A stretch of DNA of 64,000 bases from assembly GCA_940337035.1 (NCBI GenBank), contig CALNHX010002286.1, positions 121,182 through 185,181 of the forward strand, given 5' to 3'. Source of the DNA: Agriotes lineatus (lineage: Eukaryota; Arthropoda; Insecta; Coleoptera; Elateridae). Position numbers and translations under genes: made by a program. The notes under the pieces were generated by a model. The model made no database searches. It was not told where the DNA came from and saw nothing but the letters and a program-made list of their open reading frames with translations. How positions within the stretch are numbered: the first letter of the stretch is position 1; the number at the start of each line of letters is the position of its first letter. Positions 1 through 9,580 of this stretch are shown here, one piece after another.

Positions 1-8
1 TTGGCAAT

Positions 9-171
9 CCAAAACTTTACTTAAAATTGGCAAGACTGTAAGTCTATGTCAAATTCGAGGTTAGCAGGTTAGTTTTTGCGTCAGTTTTGACACAAACTGG
101 CGCAAAACATAACCTGCTAACCTCGAATTTGACATAGACTTACAGTCTTGCCAATTTCAAGTAAAATTTTA
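9..171. repeat. Palindromic repeat, copy 1
   Basis: An imperfect inverted repeat. Its 112-bp core at 35-146 begins ACTGTAAGTCTATGTC and ends with the reverse complement. The outer arms, TACTTAAAATTGGCAAG and its complement, are also symmetric, so the palindrome runs beyond the core. The same core recurs at 17291-17402 and, truncated, at 33379-33480. There is no ORF. It could be a foldback MITE or a hairpin-forming repeat. Confidence 0.75.
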
Positions 172-312
172 GACATACCTCATTCAGTCATTGCTGGTGG
201 GAACAAAAATGGCGGCGATAGCGGCATTTTCACGGATCAAAGAATGGCGGTACTCTCTATATCTACTGGCTCTGTTCCCTATATGCAGGCCATAGTAATT
301 TAGTTGGCCGTG

Positions 313-535
313 ACTAAAGAAGCTCCTTACTCATCCCCACTATCAATTGCTTAAATCATACTTAACAGACAGACACTTCCTAGTGAATCAGGACAGTGAA
401 TACACCGACTTATATACCATACACCCAGGCATCCTTCAGGGCAACGTCCTTGGCCCAATGCTGTACCTCTTGTACACGATAGACCTACCAACAACAAGAA
501 CTACTACGGTAGGCATTTATGCATTCCGTATATGT
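313..535 (+). pseudogene. Jockey-type LINE reverse transcriptase fragment
   Basis: Translation from the CTA at 313 gives a stretch including LLKSYLTDRHF and then GILQGNVLGPMLYLLYTIDL. These match the SYL.DR and G.PQG.VLGP.LYLLY..D segments that precede the YADD motif in Jockey-clade LINE RTs. PQG has become LQG. The frame breaks just where the F/YADD box should be. The fragment lacks both ends and is dead. Confidence 0.75.
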
Positions 536-717
536 ATTTGGCACCTATAATCCATTCACAAAACTCGTGAACTGTCAAAACACTGTCAAGTTGGTATCCT
601 GTTTAATTCTGTTTTGGAACTTCTGCTTACTGATTTTGGCAGCACTGAAATGTTTGCCATTTAAAAACTTGACTATTGTCACACTTTCTTGTAAAAAAAA
701 AATCTCCCAACTTCTTT

Positions 718-910
718 CATTTTTACTTCCTTTTACTACTATAAAGGAAGTATTGGATTCACCCCAAAAATTCGAAATTGAGTTTTCAACAGATCTTCAC
801 GTTTTAGAGTCCCCTGATCCCAAAAAACATATTTTTTTTCATTGGTCTGTGTGTCTGTCTGTCTGTGTGTGTGTCTGTGAACAGAATATCTCAAAAACGA
901 AAAGAGGTAT
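718..910. repeat. Dispersed repeat with TGTC-rich stretch, copy 1
   Basis: It contains TTCGAAATTGAGTTTTCAAC followed by AGATCTTCA, a CTGT/GTGT-rich run at about 845-882, and AATATCTCAAAAACGAAAAG. The same order of blocks recurs near 14974-15115. Copy 1 stops where the LOA-type LINE tail begins, so the LINE inserted into this older repeat. Family not recognised and no coding capacity seen. Confidence 0.7.
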
Positions 911-1013
911 GGATTGATTGATTGATTGATTAAAAGCAGGGATTTAGATGGGTTAGTAGTGAGCCCAGTTTTGCACTTCGACTCTGTGGTCTTTTGTGCC
1001 CCCCCTGACCCTA

Positions 1014-4000
1014 TTAAAATAGATCTGCACCTTCAACGAGTTGTAGGAGGTGTTTTACGAGGTGCTCGTGTGTGAGAGCTGCTCCGTGTGGAGTTCCCCC
1101 GAAAAGTTGCTGTCTTTTGCGGAGTAACGCTGGACAGTCGAAGATTATGTGTGAGGCTGTCTCCTCCTCTTCCTGACATAATCTACAGAGTATGTCCCCT
1201 CTGTATATGCCTATTTTGTGTAGGTGTTTTCTCAGGTGGCAGTGTCCTGTGACTAGTCCTACCAGCCGTCTGATCTGAGTTCGTCCTAGATGGAGTACAT
1301 CGGTTGTTAGTCTGCGAGAAGGCGTTCTAATTATTTCCTTCCCCAGTGTTTGTCCCTGTGTGGCATCCCAGCGAGAAGCGTGTTGTCTAACGGTCCATTT
1401 TTCTATCGCTGTTCGGATGCTTTGTTTGGGTATACCAAATACAGGTTCTGGGCCTATAAATGGGGTAGATGCACCAGCTTTTGCGAGGGCGTCTGCCGCT
1501 TCGTTTCCCTCTATCCCTGTGTGCCCTGGCACCCAAATGAGCTGAACAGTGTTCTTTTCAGCTAGGAGTGTCAGGTGATTTAAGCATTCTCTTGTTAGCA
1601 CAGAGCTTACACGAGGTGATTCAAGCGCTTTCAGTGCCGCTTGACTGTCAGAAAGTATGCTTATGCGTTGTTGGGAATACCCGCGTTTTGCATTTTCCTG
1701 GACGCATTGCATTATAGCAAAGATTTCAGCTTGAAAGACTGTGGCTTTGGTCCCAAGAGATACACTAATGTCCTCTTTTGGTCTTACGCCATGTATTCCA
1801 GCACCCGTGCCCTCTGCTGTTCGGGATCCATCTGTGTACCAGACTAGCCCATTTGGCAGGTGGGTTGAGGTTTCTTGGGTCCAGTCATTGCGATCGTACC
1901 TCACAGTGAAAGGTTTGTCAAAGGAATACTCTGGAAGGCTGTAGTCTGAGCCCATTTTTAAGATGGGGTTACCTTCGCCCACTTCCTGTATCCGTTTGTG
2001 TCCGCACCGTTCCTGGTTGGTGTTCCAGTTTCCGGTGGTTTTCATTCTGTATGCTCCAATCTGGGCTTCCCCTTTTAGATATATGTCTAGAGGTGTTAGT
2101 CCCAAGAGAGCTTCCATAGATGCTGTTGGAGTGCTATTCATAACTCCACAGATGCACAAACAGGCCAGTCTCTGTATCCTGGATAGTTTTTTAATTGCTG
2201 TTTTTTGTTCTACCTTTGGCCACCATACCAAGGTGCCATAGGATATCACGGGTCTGACTACTGTTATGTAGTACCAATGAACCATCATTGGTTTCAGTCC
2301 CCATGTTTTACCAAACATGCGTCTACCCATCATGAGGGCCATTTTTGCTTTGTTTGCTATTTTGTCTAGGTGTGCATTCCAGTTTAGTTTTGCATCTAGG
2401 GTAATACCCAGATATTTAACTTCCTGGCTAACCTGAATTCTTTCACCAAAGATTGTAAGGTTGTTGAAGGCCTCTACATTTCTTTTCTTAGTGAAAGGTA
2501 TTATAGATGTTTTGCTAGGGTTTACCTTGAGGTTTTCCCTATTGCACCATGCCTGAGTGATGTTCAGTGCCCTTTGCATGAGAGCTGCAATGATGGTTGG
2601 ATACTTGCCCCTTATGAGAATGACTATGTCATCTGCATAACCTTGGGTGTAGAACCCTTCGTCATTGAGTGTCTGCAGGAGATCGTTCACTACCATGTTC
2701 CACAGTAGTGGGGATAGTACACCCCCTTGTGGACAACCTCTGACAGCACGTGCCTTGAGGGATTCTTCTCCCAAATCGGCCTGTATCTGGCGTCCCTCTA
2801 ACATGGTTTTTATCCATCTGTTTGTGATGTCGTCCACGCCATGTCTTAGGGTTGCAGTCATTATTGATTCGAAGGAGGTATTATCAAATGCTCCCTCTAT
2901 GTCCAGGAAAGCAGCTAGGGCTACTTCCTTGTTGGTTATCGACATTTCTACCCTACTGAGTAGGTTGTGAAGTGCCGATTCACATGATTTTCCTGGTTGA
3001 TATGCATATTGGCTACGATGTATGGGATTGTCTTTCAAGACCCCATCTCGTATGTGCCTGTCTACCAGTTTTTCCATAGTCTTTAGACAGAAAGACATTA
3101 GGCTAATCGGTCTATATGCCTTTGGCAGGGTGTACGATGCTCGCCCTGGTTTGGGAATGAAGACGACCTTGATCGGTCTCCACGCCAGTGGCAAGTAGTT
3201 TCCCGCTAGGCATAGGCGAAAGATCTTAATTAGGATCGGTACCAGAAGGTCTATTCCCCGCTGCAGTAGAGCGGGGAAGATTCCATCTGGTCCGGGTGAT
3301 TTATAAGGTGAGAAGGATTTTACAGCCCACTGTACCTTGCTGTGACTGATCACTTCCCTAGCTACCTTCCACTCGTCTCTCGCGGGCCTTTTTGAGAAGT
3401 TGCTAGGGACTGGCTGTGATGTTATGTTAGCCTGATCAGCCATCAGTGCTCCTGGAAAGTGTGCTTGAATTAGCATTTCCAGGGTTTCCCTTTCACTAGT
3501 TGTGTATTCCTGTGTCGGTTTTAGCATGTTCCCGACTGGATTTAAGGGGTCTTTTGACAGAACTTTGTGGAGGCGTGCTGTTTCTGTGGTGCCTTCAATG
3601 TCCCCACAGAAGCTCCTCCATGAGTCTGTTTTTGCTTTTCTCAGAGCTTTGTTATATTCGGTTAGAGCCTGGGCGTGTTGGCCCCACTCTCCGTTCCTTT
3701 TTGCTCTGTTAAAGAGTTTTCGTGCTCTTTTCCTCAGGTTGGCCAGGTGTTCATTCCACCATATGACCTTCCTGTTGGTCTGTCTCTTTCTCAATGGACA
3801 GTTGTTTTCATATGAGGTTAGTATGGCGTCATTCATTTGGTCCACAATTACCTCAATGTCTGCTGGCGTATGGATATGGGTTTTAACATCGGATAACTTG
3901 CTAAGAAGTTCCTCCCTGTATGCAGCCCAATCAGTTTTCCTGGGATTTCGATAGGTTATTGTTGCCTTTTCAAAATCTGCCAGGAAGTACTCAATGTGTC

Positions 4001-4670
4001 TATGATCAGACAGTGATGGTTCGTTAGATACGCGCCATTGTATTACTCTGTCCTGCAGTCCAGCCGTGGACAGAGTTATGTCAATGACTTCTTGCCGACG
4101 TCGAGTTACAAAAGTGGGCTCACTACCTCGGTTAAGTATTTGTAAGTTATTACTTACCAAATATTCCAGGAGATCGGTTCCTCTCTGGTTTGTGTCCGTG
4201 CTGCCCCATGCAGTGTTGTGCGCATTGGCATCGCAGCCTGCTAAGAACTGGAGGCGGTTGGCCTCGCAGAACGTTACAGTTTCCATCAACTCTGTGCTTG
4301 GTGGAGGGTTGATGGCATCGTAGGGAAGGTATACGGAGGATATCACTACCTGCCTCTCGTTGCCCTCCCTAATTTGTTTCAGTTTAATGGTTGTTAGATC
4401 CCTAAAACATAAGTTGTACAGAGCCATGTATTTTACCCCCCTTCTTACATAAATACATGTCCTGGGTATATCAGAGGATTTATCGTATATTAACTCACCT
4501 CTGGCTTGTCCGAGTCCCATTATTTGGCCCCTTACTATCCATGGTTCTTGGATGAGGGCCACATCAATGTCCTCGGTTTGTAACCGGCTGCATAATACAG
4601 CCGTGGCTCCCCTACTGTGTTGGAGGTTTACTTGCAGTAGCCTCAGGACACTTGCTGGTGCTGGCGCCAT
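1014..4670 (-). CDS. LINE ORF2: endonuclease, reverse transcriptase, RNase H
   Basis: This 1218-residue polyprotein carries out target-primed reverse transcription: it nicks target DNA and copies the element RNA there. Visible motifs are: APE endonuclease with QVNLQHSR (13-20), QEPW (41), CDANAHNTAW (146-155) and SDHRH (221); RT with NPIHRSQYAYQPG, motif A FLDIEGAFD (D590), GCPQGGVLSPLLW (645-657) and YADD (678-681); RNase H with YTDGS (D947), E982, SDSQ (D1008), WVPGHTG and AAD (D1060); and a C-terminal zinc-finger-like CRLCQEEEE...H....C block. All expected catalytic residues are present. The start ATG at 4670 lies inside the end of ORF1 (59-nt overlap), as is common in insect LINEs. Clade (LOA versus another I-group lineage) is inferred. 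Confidence 0.92.
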   Translation of the reverse strand: MAPAPASVLRLLQVNLQHSRGATAVLCSRLQTEDIDVALIQEPWIVRGQIMGLGQARGELIYDKSSDIPRTCIYVRRGVKYMALYNLCFRDLTTIKLKQIREGNERQVVISSVYLPYDAINPPPSTELMETVTFCEANRLQFLAGCDANAHNTAWGSTDTNQRGTDLLEYLVSNNLQILNRGSEPTFVTRRRQEVIDITLSTAGLQDRVIQWRVSNEPSLSDHRHIEYFLADFEKATITYRNPRKTDWAAYREELLSKLSDVKTHIHTPADIEVIVDQMNDAILTSYENNCPLRKRQTNRKVIWWNEHLANLRKRARKLFNRAKRNGEWGQHAQALTEYNKALRKAKTDSWRSFCGDIEGTTETARLHKVLSKDPLNPVGNMLKPTQEYTTSERETLEMLIQAHFPGALMADQANITSQPVPSNFSKRPARDEWKVAREVISHSKVQWAVKSFSPYKSPGPDGIFPALLQRGIDLLVPILIKIFRLCLAGNYLPLAWRPIKVVFIPKPGRASYTLPKAYRPISLMSFCLKTMEKLVDRHIRDGVLKDNPIHRSQYAYQPGKSCESALHNLLSRVEMSITNKEVALAAFLDIEGAFDNTSFESIMTATLRHGVDDITNRWIKTMLEGRQIQADLGEESLKARAVRGCPQGGVLSPLLWNMVVNDLLQTLNDEGFYTQGYADDIVILIRGKYPTIIAALMQRALNITQAWCNRENLKVNPSKTSIIPFTKKRNVEAFNNLTIFGERIQVSQEVKYLGITLDAKLNWNAHLDKIANKAKMALMMGRRMFGKTWGLKPMMVHWYYITVVRPVISYGTLVWWPKVEQKTAIKKLSRIQRLACLCICGVMNSTPTASMEALLGLTPLDIYLKGEAQIGAYRMKTTGNWNTNQERCGHKRIQEVGEGNPILKMGSDYSLPEYSFDKPFTVRYDRNDWTQETSTHLPNGLVWYTDGSRTAEGTGAGIHGVRPKEDISVSLGTKATVFQAEIFAIMQCVQENAKRGYSQQRISILSDSQAALKALESPRVSSVLTRECLNHLTLLAEKNTVQLIWVPGHTGIEGNEAADALAKAGASTPFIGPEPVFGIPKQSIRTAIEKWTVRQHASRWDATQGQTLGKEIIRTPSRRLTTDVLHLGRTQIRRLVGLVTGHCHLRKHLHKIGIYRGDILCRLCQEEEETASHIIFDCPALLRKRQQLFGGTPHGAALTHEHLVKHLLQLVEGADLF

Positions 4671-5736
4671 CTTGTCCGTCAGGGGTAGGTACAGATAAAC
4701 ATCTGAATGTTGCTCTGCCTAGGCCTAAACATGGCTTCATGTTCAGGTTACGGAGAGTGGTTAGGGATGCCTCGTCGATCAACATGATCAGTGTCCTGCC
4801 TTTAGGCTCCGATACACTGTTGATGACTCGCCAGTCCTCTGTCTTCAGCCCCTTGTTCTGGGTCTTAAGGAGATCAAGGATATCCTTCTGCGGTTTGGTA
4901 CTAAAGGGTTTGGGAGCCCACATAAGTACTTTGGCCGCATTCAGGATCTCCTTGGCTGGTCCTACTCTGAGCCTAGCTCCCTCCCACAGCTGGAGGTTTG
5001 GAGTCGTGGTTGTCAGCCATGACTTCGTTTCCTCGCTCTTGCAGGAGAGGATGACTGCACCTTTTTCAAAGTAGCAGCTGTTGAACTGTGGTCCTGTTCC
5101 TTCCCCTCCGGGTTGGATTTGTCCCAACAGTGCGGACTGAATTTCTTCGGCTTGTTCCTCCGTCAGGCGTGTCTCTGGGAAGTCCTGAGGAGCTATAGCC
5201 ATTTTTAATCCTTTAAGGGCTTCCTTAAAGGTTTCTTTCCTCACTGCATTATCATCAGTGCAGGACTTTTTTGCAGTTGTCGCGGTTTGGGAGTTTGGTG
5301 TGCTCCCGTCGGACCTCTGCCTCTTTTTAGAAAGTGTAGTAGCCGGTACGCCTGAGCCGCCAGCTATTTCTCCTTTCTTAGAAGGTGTAGTAGCCGGTAC
5401 GCCTGAGCCGCCAGCTGTTTCACCTTTCTTAACACTGCCGGTGGGAGCGTGTGAGCTCTCGTCACGGTTTGTGTTAGGTTTCTTGGGGTTCTTTCTCCTA
5501 TGGCGTATGGGTTCGCCAAGAGCTTTGGCCCTCTCGATTGCGGCTTTCCGTCTCTGTGCTCCAGAAAGCCGTTGCAGTGACACCTTTTCGATTTTGGAGG
5601 TTAGGGTATCAGCCTCCAAATCGACGGTGGTTCCCTCCTCAGTTATGGTTTTTTCAGCCACATCTGATTTGGGTGATTTCAACAGGGCTTCTTCATCCCC
5701 GCTGGAAAGGTTAGGTAATATGTCTTCGTTATCCAT
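4612..5736 (-). CDS. LINE ORF1 RNA-binding-type protein
   Basis: A 374-residue protein if translation starts at MDNEDILPNL. The frame stays open upstream to 5937, but that part is Arg/Pro/Gly-rich and looks like 5' UTR. Residues 60-140 are very basic and include a tandem 17-residue repeat (103-119 and 120-136, each with GGSGVPATT), also visible in the DNA at about 5330-5440. Residues about 175-350 resemble DUF4780, an RRM-like domain seen next to insect LINE ORF2s. I see no CCHC knuckles. The likely role is binding element RNA in a ribonucleoprotein. The assignment rests on position and general sequence look. Confidence 0.75.
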   Translation of the reverse strand: MDNEDILPNLSSGDEEALLKSPKSDVAEKTITEEGTTVDLEADTLTSKIEKVSLQRLSGAQRRKAAIERAKALGEPIRHRRKNPKKPNTNRDESSHAPTGSVKKGETAGGSGVPATTPSKKGEIAGGSGVPATTLSKKRQRSDGSTPNSQTATTAKKSCTDDNAVRKETFKEALKGLKMAIAPQDFPETRLTEEQAEEIQSALLGQIQPGGEGTGPQFNSCYFEKGAVILSCKSEETKSWLTTTTPNLQLWEGARLRVGPAKEILNAAKVLMWAPKPFSTKPQKDILDLLKTQNKGLKTEDWRVINSVSEPKGRTLIMLIDEASLTTLRNLNMKPCLGLGRATFRCLSVPTPDGQDGASTSKCPEATASKPPTQ

Positions 5737-6183
5737 ATTGTTCCCACGAGTATGGGGGAAAGGGTTTCGACACGCACGGAGCCCCCTGCATACGTGAAGG
5801 GCTAAATACAACGGGGTGCGCCAGGTGCCCCGAGGTTGGTCGCTAGGGACCAGGTTGCCTCCTGGCCATGCATCCCTTCGGCGCGCACCGTACCTTGGGA
5901 TTAGGGGGGTTTTTATAGTGGGGCCCCATCCACACAAACCAGGCGGTTAAGCCCAGTTCCCCGTGCCCCAGGTTGACACTACCCTGAGCGCCGAAGGCCA
6001 CTCAGGGGTCGTTGCATCAAACACTGGTGGTTTACGGTATGCGAGTTGGTCTGCGACAGCTGTGCTGCTGACCAGTCATTCCCGTAAAGGGTCGTGGCCG
6101 TTCCCCTATCCGCCACCTGGGGACGCACCCGGTCGGCGCTCAACCGACATGGCAATTAAGCCATGCTCTCGGATCTTACTCCC
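5737..6183 (-). promoter_or_regulatory. 5' UTR of the LOA-type LINE
   Basis: The sequence upstream of ORF1 is much more GC-rich than its surroundings, and its reverse complement contains GGTGCGTCCCCAGGTGG, a run reminiscent of insect LINE 5' leaders. LINE 5' UTRs usually hold an internal RNA polymerase II promoter, but no specific box is claimed here. The sequence ends at the N gap. A frame running 5737-5937 is open but is probably not translated. Confidence 0.55.
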
Positions 6184-6206
6184 NNNNNNNNNNNNNNNNN
6201 NNNNNN
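6184..6206. other. Assembly gap (23 N)
   Basis: Twenty-three undetermined bases separate the 5' end of the LOA-type element from the degenerate LINE beyond. The true gap size is unknown, so the junction of the two elements cannot be read. Confidence 0.98.
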
Positions 6207-7890
6207 ATTATAAAATAATTTATTTACTGTTAAAACTTGACTATCCTGAAACAATTGCCGAGTCGGGTATAGCAATGGTTTGCGCAACATTATTTTTAAT
6301 ATATATTTTTGTAATACACTAACTCTTCCAATGCGTAGACCTGTTGCACCACCCTAGCCAATAATTCCGTATGAAATGATTGACTGAACTAATGCATAGT
6401 AGAAGCTGTATAATTGTTTCAATGATAATATATCTCGTAATCTTTTAAGCATATATATTAATTTTCTAAGTTTGCAACATACATTATAAATATGTGAATC
6501 CCATCTCATATGCTGATCAACAGTAATGCCCAAATATTTTACAGATGTTGCTTTTTCAATCTTAATATTACATAGACAATTACCAGGATCACAGTTACTA
6601 CAAGACACAGAGATTTGAGTAAAAATTGGTTGTTTAACTTCATGCAATGTAAAAGTTAAGAAATTACTTTTATTATAATTTAGAGTTAAAATATTTAAAT
6701 CCAGCCATTTTTTAATAGTATCAAGATCATGCATTGCCGCCTCCCTAACCTCGCTCCAAGATTCACCCTCCACTACCAAAGCGGTGTCATCAGCATAGGC
6801 AATTATTTTACCTCTAATTTTTGAATATTTTAACAGATCGTTTATGTAGATCACAAACAACAATGGTCCGAGAACTGTTCCCTGTGGTACACCACAGGTT
6901 ACAGTTACAGTTGAACTTCGACACTCTTGTAATTTAACCAATTGTTTCCGTTCTGATAAATAGCTTTTGAATAAGTTTAAAGGTATGCCTCTAATACCGT
7001 ATTTTTCCAATTTTAATAGCAGAATACTGTGGTTTACAGTATCAAAAGCTTTGGCAAGGTCAAGGAATACAGCAATGCACGGCCTCGAATTATCAAGAGC
7101 ATTGTAAATCTCAGAGCACAGAGATGAAATGGCATCATCTGTAGATTTGTTTTTAAAAAAACCAAATTGACGTTTTGATAGGACATTAATATTGTCTAAA
7201 AAATGCAGTAGTCTTACTTTGATTAATTTTTCTAGTACTTTAGAAATAGCAGATAAAAGTGATATAGGACGATAATTGTTAACATCGTTTTTTATCATCT
7301 CCCTTGTAAACTGGAACCACAGCAGCCGTTTTTAAAGATTTTGGGAAATATCCCTGTGAGAAGCAATTATTAAAGATAGTAGATAACGGTATGCTAATTA
7401 CGGGAGCAGTACATTTTAATGTTTCAGAAGTTATGTTATCGATTCCAGGAGACTTGTTGTTTTTTTAAATTGTGTATGATGTTAGCAATTTCATTTGGGG
7501 TAGTTGGGTTTAAAAAAAATCTCCTTCCGCTCAGTGGAATTTCATTAATCATAGAGTTCGTGTCGGATTGATTATTTATAATTTTATCTGATAAATTTTT
7601 ACTAACATTTACAAAATGTTTATTAAATTGAGAGGCAGTATCATTTTTAGAATTAAATGTTTTTTCATCGACTTTTAGAGAAGTGACACTTTCCTTTTGA
7701 CTACTAACATTTAAACACTCTTTAGCTAAATTCCAAATTTTTCGCGAATTATTTTGACAAGTATGAAGTTGATTTTTATAATATGTGTTCTTTGTTTGGT
7801 GAATGAGTGAATTAATAGTTCGTTTATATCGTAAGCAAGTTATTCTGATGGCTTGATTTTCAGGATTTAAACGATACTGTTTGTATAGAT
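6207..7890 (-). pseudogene. Decayed CR1/Jockey-like LINE ORF2 (linker, RT, C-terminus)
   Basis: Minus-strand RT with NNYRPISLLSAISKVLEKL, VFLDLAKAFDTVNH (motif A), GVPQGTVLGPLLFVIYINDL and YADDTALV (YADD box), followed by the thumb-like C-terminus. It is broken: a stop near 6353 replaces W in GIIGWGG (the frame then reads on to the gap), there is a frameshift near 7299 (before MIKNDVNNYRP) and another near 7465 (before KSPGIDN). The N-terminal linker (7436-7890) is cut by the hAT insertion at 7891 and resumes at 9581-9660. The endonuclease domain was not found. The clade is uncertain (CR1, Rex1 or Jockey group). Confidence 0.88.
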
Positions 7891-8122
7891 CAGGGGTCGG
7901 CAACCTGCGGCCCGCGGGCCGCATGCGGCCCTTTGCAACTTTTTGCGCGGCCCGCCAAAGCACCAATATAACTTTAGGAAAAATCAACAAATTTAGAGCG
8001 TAAGCGTGCCGAAATGTGGCCGGTGACAAAAGTGCGCGACAAACAGAAGCATAGTGGGAAACCTATTTTACTGCGCAAGTTTAATCGCCACTCCCCTCGC
8101 TTAGCAAGTGTAGCATTCTTTC

Positions 8123-9211
8123 TAGTGATGGGCATAATCGGATGATTTCAATAATCGGAATGTTCCATTTCGGAATGTTCCATTTCGGAATGTTTATAAA
8201 ATCGGAATATCATCCGATTATTTTACATTCCGTAAATGCAAGCAAGGGAAAACGAGCGAAATAACAACAAGCGGAAGGAAGATGAAGTGCGTGCAAATTT
8301 ACGATGACAGCACTCGCCGTAGCGCCGTAAGCCCTTATCTGCGTTGGCATCTATTGTTTGGGCTTGTAGGACGGTCAGTAATAGCTATTTACGTTATTAG
8401 ACCGGTAGCAACATTTTTATGGCCGCGCCAATACTTTACAGGTCGAACCGTAGGGCGAGACCTGTATGTTTGGCAAGGCTATAAGAATTCTACCGGTCGT
8501 GTATCGTATAAGATTTTTCAGGATACTGCATTGGTAACTAGCGTTTACATTGTTAGAAACGAGTCCGGTAGATAAAATTTACCGGCCTAGACCAGTAGTA
8601 GTTCTATTACTGCTGGTCTAGGCCGGTAAATTTTATCTACCGGACTCGTTTGTAACTATGTACACGCTAGTTAGCAATGCAGTATTCTAAAAAACAATTT
8701 ATGAGTTTGAGTCGCACAGTGGGATGTGAGGAAATACAATATTTTTTCAAATTATTACAGTAGTTACGTTAATAGACTTTCGGAAAATGGTAGTGATATT
8801 TTAAAGTTTAATAGTACATAAAGTACATAATAGATAGTATAAAACAATACTTGAATTTGAAGTCTGTGGGTGTACTATCTAATAATTAATCTACGAAATA
8901 CCACTGCCATTAGTGCCATTCACGTATCATACACGTGCGCACACGGCGCGACCCGTCGACATTCGCCAACCAGCATATAGCAGTCAAGTGAGTCAATACA
9001 ACATTCCGTATTCCGTTCAGTTCAAATTGGCATTTCGTTTTCTCATTTTGTGTACCGAATAGTAAAATAATCGAATTCCGAAAGTTCCGAATTTTGTGCA
9101 CCGAACAGTAAAATAATCGAATTCCGAAAAGTTCCGAAATAATAGGAACCTTCCGATTTTTTTAACAATCGGAAACTTTCCGATTATTCATTCCGGATAG
9201 GCCCATCACTA
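8123..9211. mobile_element. hAT-type element nested inside the first
   Basis: It begins TAGTGATGGGC and ends with the exact complement (11 bp). It is flanked by a perfect 8-bp target duplication ATTCTTTC at 8115-8122 and 9212-9219. Subterminal parts are rich in ATCGGAA/TTCCGAT motifs, with a doubled TTCCATTTCGGAATG near 8160-8195 and a doubled unit of about 43 bp near 9049-9138. A 97-codon frame at 8282-8575 shows no transposase motifs and is probably chance. The length of about 1.09 kb and lack of a transposase indicate a non-autonomous copy. Confidence 0.9.
8514..8693. repeat. Near-perfect 180-bp palindrome
   Basis: Two arms of about 85 bp mirror each other around position 8604. They include ACCGGCCTAGACCAG, GATAAAATTTACCGG and GGTAACTAGCGT with few mismatches, and the loop is only a few bases. 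It lies inside the inner hAT element. It could be a third nested foldback unit or an inverted duplication of the element's own sequence. Confidence 0.85.
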
Positions 9212-9580
9212 ATTCTTTCATTTCGCCAGTTTGCTACTGTATGTTCATATGTGCGTTCATGTTGACAGCCGTATGACGTTTCACTACAATATTTTATATT
9301 TTTTATATTTATATATTTTGTATTTACATATTTAGACATATTTAATTGGAATTGTATTTTCTTTTTTTTTCTTTTAAGAATTGTAAAATTTTTGTTCTCT
9401 AACATTATTGTTATTATAGCATGTCAATAAAAAATAAATTTTTTCTATATTTATTTTTAATAATATTTATACTCGTATATGATATAAAAGCACTATTTAA
9501 GTTACATTTGAATGTGCGGCCCGCATAAAAAAATTTATTTTGAAAATGGCCCGCCGTCCGAAAAAGGTTGCCGACCCCTG

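Larger units (their letters stand above)
914..6183 (-). mobile_element. LOA/I-group non-LTR retrotransposon, near full length
   Basis: A minus-strand LINE with this order: GC-rich 5' UTR (about 5737-6183), ORF1 (4612-5736), ORF2 (1014-4670), short 3' UTR (about 933-1013) and an AATC-type tandem tail (ATTG units at 914-932 on the plus strand). Both ORFs are open, which implies a recent insertion. The combination of APE-type endonuclease, RT and RNase H in one ORF2 fits the I/LOA/R1 group, and I favour LOA. The 5' end runs into an assembly gap, so its exact start is unknown. Confidence 0.85.
7891..9580. mobile_element. hAT-type non-autonomous element, outer
   Basis: The terminal inverted repeats are CAGGGGTCGGCAACCT at the left and its exact complement at the right (16 bp). 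The first bases fit the hAT rule YARNG. Subterminal CCGCGGGCCGC and GGCCCGCC blocks are typical of hAT families seen across animals. The 8-bp flanks are gtatagat and atataagc, which match only at four central positions, so the duplication has decayed. It split a LINE ORF whose reading resumes outside. About 600 bp is its own sequence and the rest is the nested element. No transposase ORF. Confidence 0.85.

Noticed and set aside
8282..8575. 97-codon ORF inside the inner hAT element
   Set aside because: No BED finger, DDE or hATC motif, and its end runs into the palindrome; likely a chance frame.
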